Source: Bacteroidota bacterium (GTDB lineage Bacteria > Bacteroidota > Bacteroidia > Bacteroidales > F082). From it: 64,000 bases of DNA. Shown here piece after piece: positions 61,850-64,000 of this stretch (positions within the stretch are counted from its first letter, which is position 1; the number at the start of each line of letters is the position of its first letter). The DNA is taken from contig JAEWWJ010000053.1 of the NCBI GenBank assembly GCA_023396415.1, positions 1-64,000 of the forward strand, written 5' to 3'. The translations under genes were made by a program, and so were the position numbers. Under the pieces are notes generated by a model that searched no databases, was not told the DNA's origin, and worked only from the letters and a program-made list of their open reading frames with translations.

Positions 61850-63468
61850 TCAAAACAGGAATGAAAAACGGAAGTGCCATTTTTTTGTTGCAAATTGTAT
61901 TGCTGCTGTTGATGTCAACAACTGTGATTTCATGCAAGAAAAAAACGATTGATCCGATTGAAGAAGAACCATTTGTAAGACTGAAAACCGATCTTCAGCT
62001 ACAAAGCAGCCGGCTCAATCGTTCGATCAACTATGCCGTTTTACTTCCTGAAAATTATACTGACGAAACACAGCGTTTCCCAGTAGTGTATCTGCTGCAT
62101 GGCTTTGGCGACAATGAAAAAGCTTGGTACCAGGGGGGTAATATTTCCTTTTACGCCGACCGCTATGCCGACAGTATTGGACCGGTCATCTTCGTGATGC
62201 CACAGGGCTTCAACACTTATTGGCTCGACAGATACAATGGAAACTACCCTTATATGCAAATGCTTATCAATGAGCTTGTTCCTGAGGTTGATTTGCTTTT
62301 CAGAACCAAGCCTGAGGCCGAGCAACGGGCTGTAATGGGCTATTCAATGGGCGGTTATGGCGCGCTGATGTTGGCAGCAAAAAACCCTGAAACCTTTAAA
62401 ACGGGAGTCTCTTTGAGCATGTCGTTCCGCACTGATGAGCAATACCTGAATGAGCCACAAGGTGTTTTCGATGGACAGTGGGCTACCATTTTTGGCGGGA
62501 TGGGAGTGTCTGGAAATCAGCGGTTAACCGATCATTTTATCAAATACAGCCCGTTTCATTTTTTTGAAACACCCGGCGACCCTTCACTCAGTGGCCAACA
62601 TTATTTCATTGATTGCGGCGACGACGAAGAAACGCTGACCTACACTGCCAACGCCTTGCACAGTTTGCTTAGCCGGCAGCAAATCGCGCATGAATTTCGC
62701 ATCCGCAATGGCGGCCACAGTTGGGATTGCTGGCATGCCGCTTTGCCTGAGGCTTTTTCTTTTATGCGTCATGCTTTTAATGGTGTTGAATATCCTCAAA
62801 ATGAATCTGTTAATCCTGAGATGCTTATTCCTTCGGCTGCTCAGCTTAATCAACTCAACACCGCCGATGGTTTGCTGGCTTTTCATGTGGTGAAACCGGC
62901 CAACTACGACAGCGAAACAAGAGACTATGCTGTGGTGTATGTTTTGAACGATGGCGTTGATCTTTCCGAAGCAACTGCTTCGGCCAATGTGTTGGCCCAA
63001 CTTAACCAAGCGGTTGTAAAAACACGTCTTCCCGCCTCCATCATCGTTGAAATACCTTTTAAACAAGGTTTTATTACAACTGAAAGGATAGCGGAAATTA
63101 TAGCGATGATCAAGGCCAAGTACCGAACCTATCCCGATGGAAAATTTGCTGTTATGATTGGAAATAACAAGGGCGGGAAATTCACTTTTGAGTTGATGGA
63201 AAGCCTGAGGGATCATTTCAATGCAGGACTGCTTTTCAATGCTACGCTTGCTGATGATGCCGTTGTGACCAATGGCGATATCGCTTGGTACCTTGATTTG
63301 GTGGACGAGCACGCGGCTTTTAAAGGCTACGAAACTTTGTACCAAAGCGTTAGGACACAGCAGGCCAAGTATGAATACAGGGTCAGACAAGGCCGCTCCG
63401 ATCATGCAGCTTTTCAAGCCGGCCTCAATGCTGCAATGATTTTCATCAAAGACAATCTAAAAAAATAA
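61846..63468 (+). CDS. esterase D/antigen 85-like lipoprotein with degenerate second esterase domain
   Basis: 540 residues. Lipobox TVISC (Cys30). Domain 1 (about 55-312) is an alpha/beta-hydrolase of the feruloyl esterase/esterase D type: VVYLLHGFGDN, nucleophile elbow GYSMGG (S167), an acidic residue in FIDCGDDEE (D256-D259 region), and His291 in NGGHSWDCWH. Domain 2 (about 340-540) repeats the fold (VKPANYDSETRDYAVVYVLND) but its elbow is GNNKGG at 439-444, with Asn441 in place of the Ser, and the catalytic His region reads RQGRSDHAAFQ. Domain 2 is therefore probably inactive and may bind substrate. It shares an ATGA with the upstream glycohydrolase gene. It could remove acyl esters from a ribose- or glycan-containing substrate. 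Confidence 0.87.
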   Translation: MIKTGMKNGSAIFLLQIVLLLLMSTTVISCKKKTIDPIEEEPFVRLKTDLQLQSSRLNRSINYAVLLPENYTDETQRFPVVYLLHGFGDNEKAWYQGGNISFYADRYADSIGPVIFVMPQGFNTYWLDRYNGNYPYMQMLINELVPEVDLLFRTKPEAEQRAVMGYSMGGYGALMLAAKNPETFKTGVSLSMSFRTDEQYLNEPQGVFDGQWATIFGGMGVSGNQRLTDHFIKYSPFHFFETPGDPSLSGQHYFIDCGDDEETLTYTANALHSLLSRQQIAHEFRIRNGGHSWDCWHAALPEAFSFMRHAFNGVEYPQNESVNPEMLIPSAAQLNQLNTADGLLAFHVVKPANYDSETRDYAVVYVLNDGVDLSEATASANVLAQLNQAVVKTRLPASIIVEIPFKQGFITTERIAEIIAMIKAKYRTYPDGKFAVMIGNNKGGKFTFELMESLRDHFNAGLLFNATLADDAVVTNGDIAWYLDLVDEHAAFKGYETLYQSVRTQQAKYEYRVRQGRSDHAAFQAGLNAAMIFIKDNLKK

Positions 63469-63471
63469 AAC

Positions 63472-64000
63472 ATGAAAAAAGGAATACTGATACTTGTTTT
63501 ATTGTTTTTAAGGCTCAGCATTGGTCTTGTTGCCCAACCGATTACCGTTTGGGAAGGGCTTCATTTCAATAGTAAAATTCTTGGTCTTGAGGTGCCTTTT
63601 TCGGTTTGCCTACCGCAGGATTACGACCAGTCGAACGCGTCATATCCTGTAACTTATTTGCTGCACGGCTTGGGCGACGATGCCAGTTCATGGCTCGAAT
63701 ATGGGCGAATTGCCCAGTATGCCGACCAAGCAGTTGCAAACAAAGAGGCTGTTCCCATGATTTTTGTGATGCCTGCCGCTTACCGCACTTATTATGTCAA
63801 TGACTACAATCACAGCTTTAACTATGAAAATATGTTTGTTCAGGAGCTTGTGCCTTATATTGACAGTCTTTACCGAACAAAAACCGGCCCCAACAACAGG
63901 GCTTTGATGGGCTATTCCATGGGCGGTTTTGGTGCCTTTAGTCTGCACTTACGCCATCCCGATGTTTTTGGAGCTGCCGTGCCTTTGAGCATGTCGGTGA
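63472..64000 (+). CDS. exported esterase D/antigen 85-like protein (3' end cut by window)
   Basis: Partial: 176 codons are visible and the frame is still open at the last base. The translation begins MKKGILILVLLFLRLS with a signal peptide ending near LVAQ. The alpha/beta-hydrolase core shows YLLHGLGDDASSW and the nucleophile elbow MGYSMGGFGAFSL with Ser intact. It is closely related to domain 1 of the preceding protein, including the PVTYLLHG and YDQSNASYP-like strands, but lacks a lipobox. It begins 3 bases after the upstream stop and so is in the same operon. Further operon genes may lie beyond the window. Confidence 0.9.
   Translation, partial: MKKGILILVLLFLRLSIGLVAQPITVWEGLHFNSKILGLEVPFSVCLPQDYDQSNASYPVTYLLHGLGDDASSWLEYGRIAQYADQAVANKEAVPMIFVMPAAYRTYYVNDYNHSFNYENMFVQELVPYIDSLYRTKTGPNNRALMGYSMGGFGAFSLHLRHPDVFGAAVPLSMSV

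Noticed and set aside
1..64000. CRISPR array, prophage, insertion sequences or genomic island borders
   Set aside because: No spaced direct repeats, transposase, integrase or phage structural genes were found. The only tRNA has a terminator and ordinary neighbours, with no attachment-site duplication seen.

Overview
The window reads as chromosomal DNA of a member of the Bacteroidota; I cannot name the genus. The evidence is a SusC/SusD pair, a DUF4270 lipoprotein, a purH-mreBCD run, an epimerase-type threonine dehydrogenase, and repeated matches to the phylum's TAnnTTTG -7 promoter element upstream of genes. Coding density is high. There is one tRNA gene. I see no rRNA, insertion sequence, prophage or CRISPR array.

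Layout. 0.2-3.7 kb: a Na+/Ca2+ exchanger, a CPA2-type cation/H+ antiporter with Usp-like tail domains, and tRNA-Leu(CAA). 3.9-5.5 kb: a CDGSH iron-sulfur protein and both subunits of a 3-oxoacid CoA-transferase. 5.8-9.7 kb: a redox group made of a membrane FMN-binding/4Fe-4S protein, a membrane-anchored flavin reductase-nitroreductase fusion, an OsmC protein and a Crp-family regulator. 10.1-17.7 kb: a P-loop DUF4914 protein, butyrate kinase with an overlapping secreted deacetylase-like gene, mannose-1-phosphate guanylyltransferase, and a SprT-like protease with a small exported protein. 17.9-22.8 kb: MlaE/MlaF, CvpA, a two-gene membrane Fe-S oxidoreductase, and a small exported repeat protein. 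23-32.8 kb: GlmS, DUF4270, a half-length glycogen synthase, proline dehydrogenase, a GH3-type adenylating enzyme, a LysE exporter and RecJ. 33-42.3 kb: a MacB-type permease, PurH, MreBCD, a TlpA-like thioredoxin lipoprotein, threonine dehydrogenase and CysS. 42.3-47 kb: an acetyltransferase divergent from a four-gene cluster whose families match ArnE/F, ArnD, ArnT and ArnC. 47-50.8 kb: RNase R and an unrecognised helical protein.

The most interesting region is 51.2 kb to the window end. It is a tightly packed single-strand operon: ribokinase, SusC, SusD, three exported ADP-ribosylglycohydrolase-family proteins, a two-domain esterase lipoprotein whose second domain has lost its nucleophile, and a second esterase cut by the window end. 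The gene content suggests an outer-membrane system that captures ribose-containing material (possibly ADP-ribosylated or nucleotide-derived), strips esters, cleaves ribosidic bonds outside the cytoplasm and phosphorylates the ribose. It resembles the rus ribose-scavenging loci described in Bacteroides, but the three linked ADP-ribosylglycohydrolases and two esterases make it distinctive. The true substrate is not shown by sequence.

The strongest secondary leads are the Arn-like lipid-glycan cluster, the extracytoplasmic flavin module with its Crp neighbour and a dyad centred on a promoter box, and a small exported protein carrying three DIPF[ND]T motifs spaced exactly 32 residues apart.
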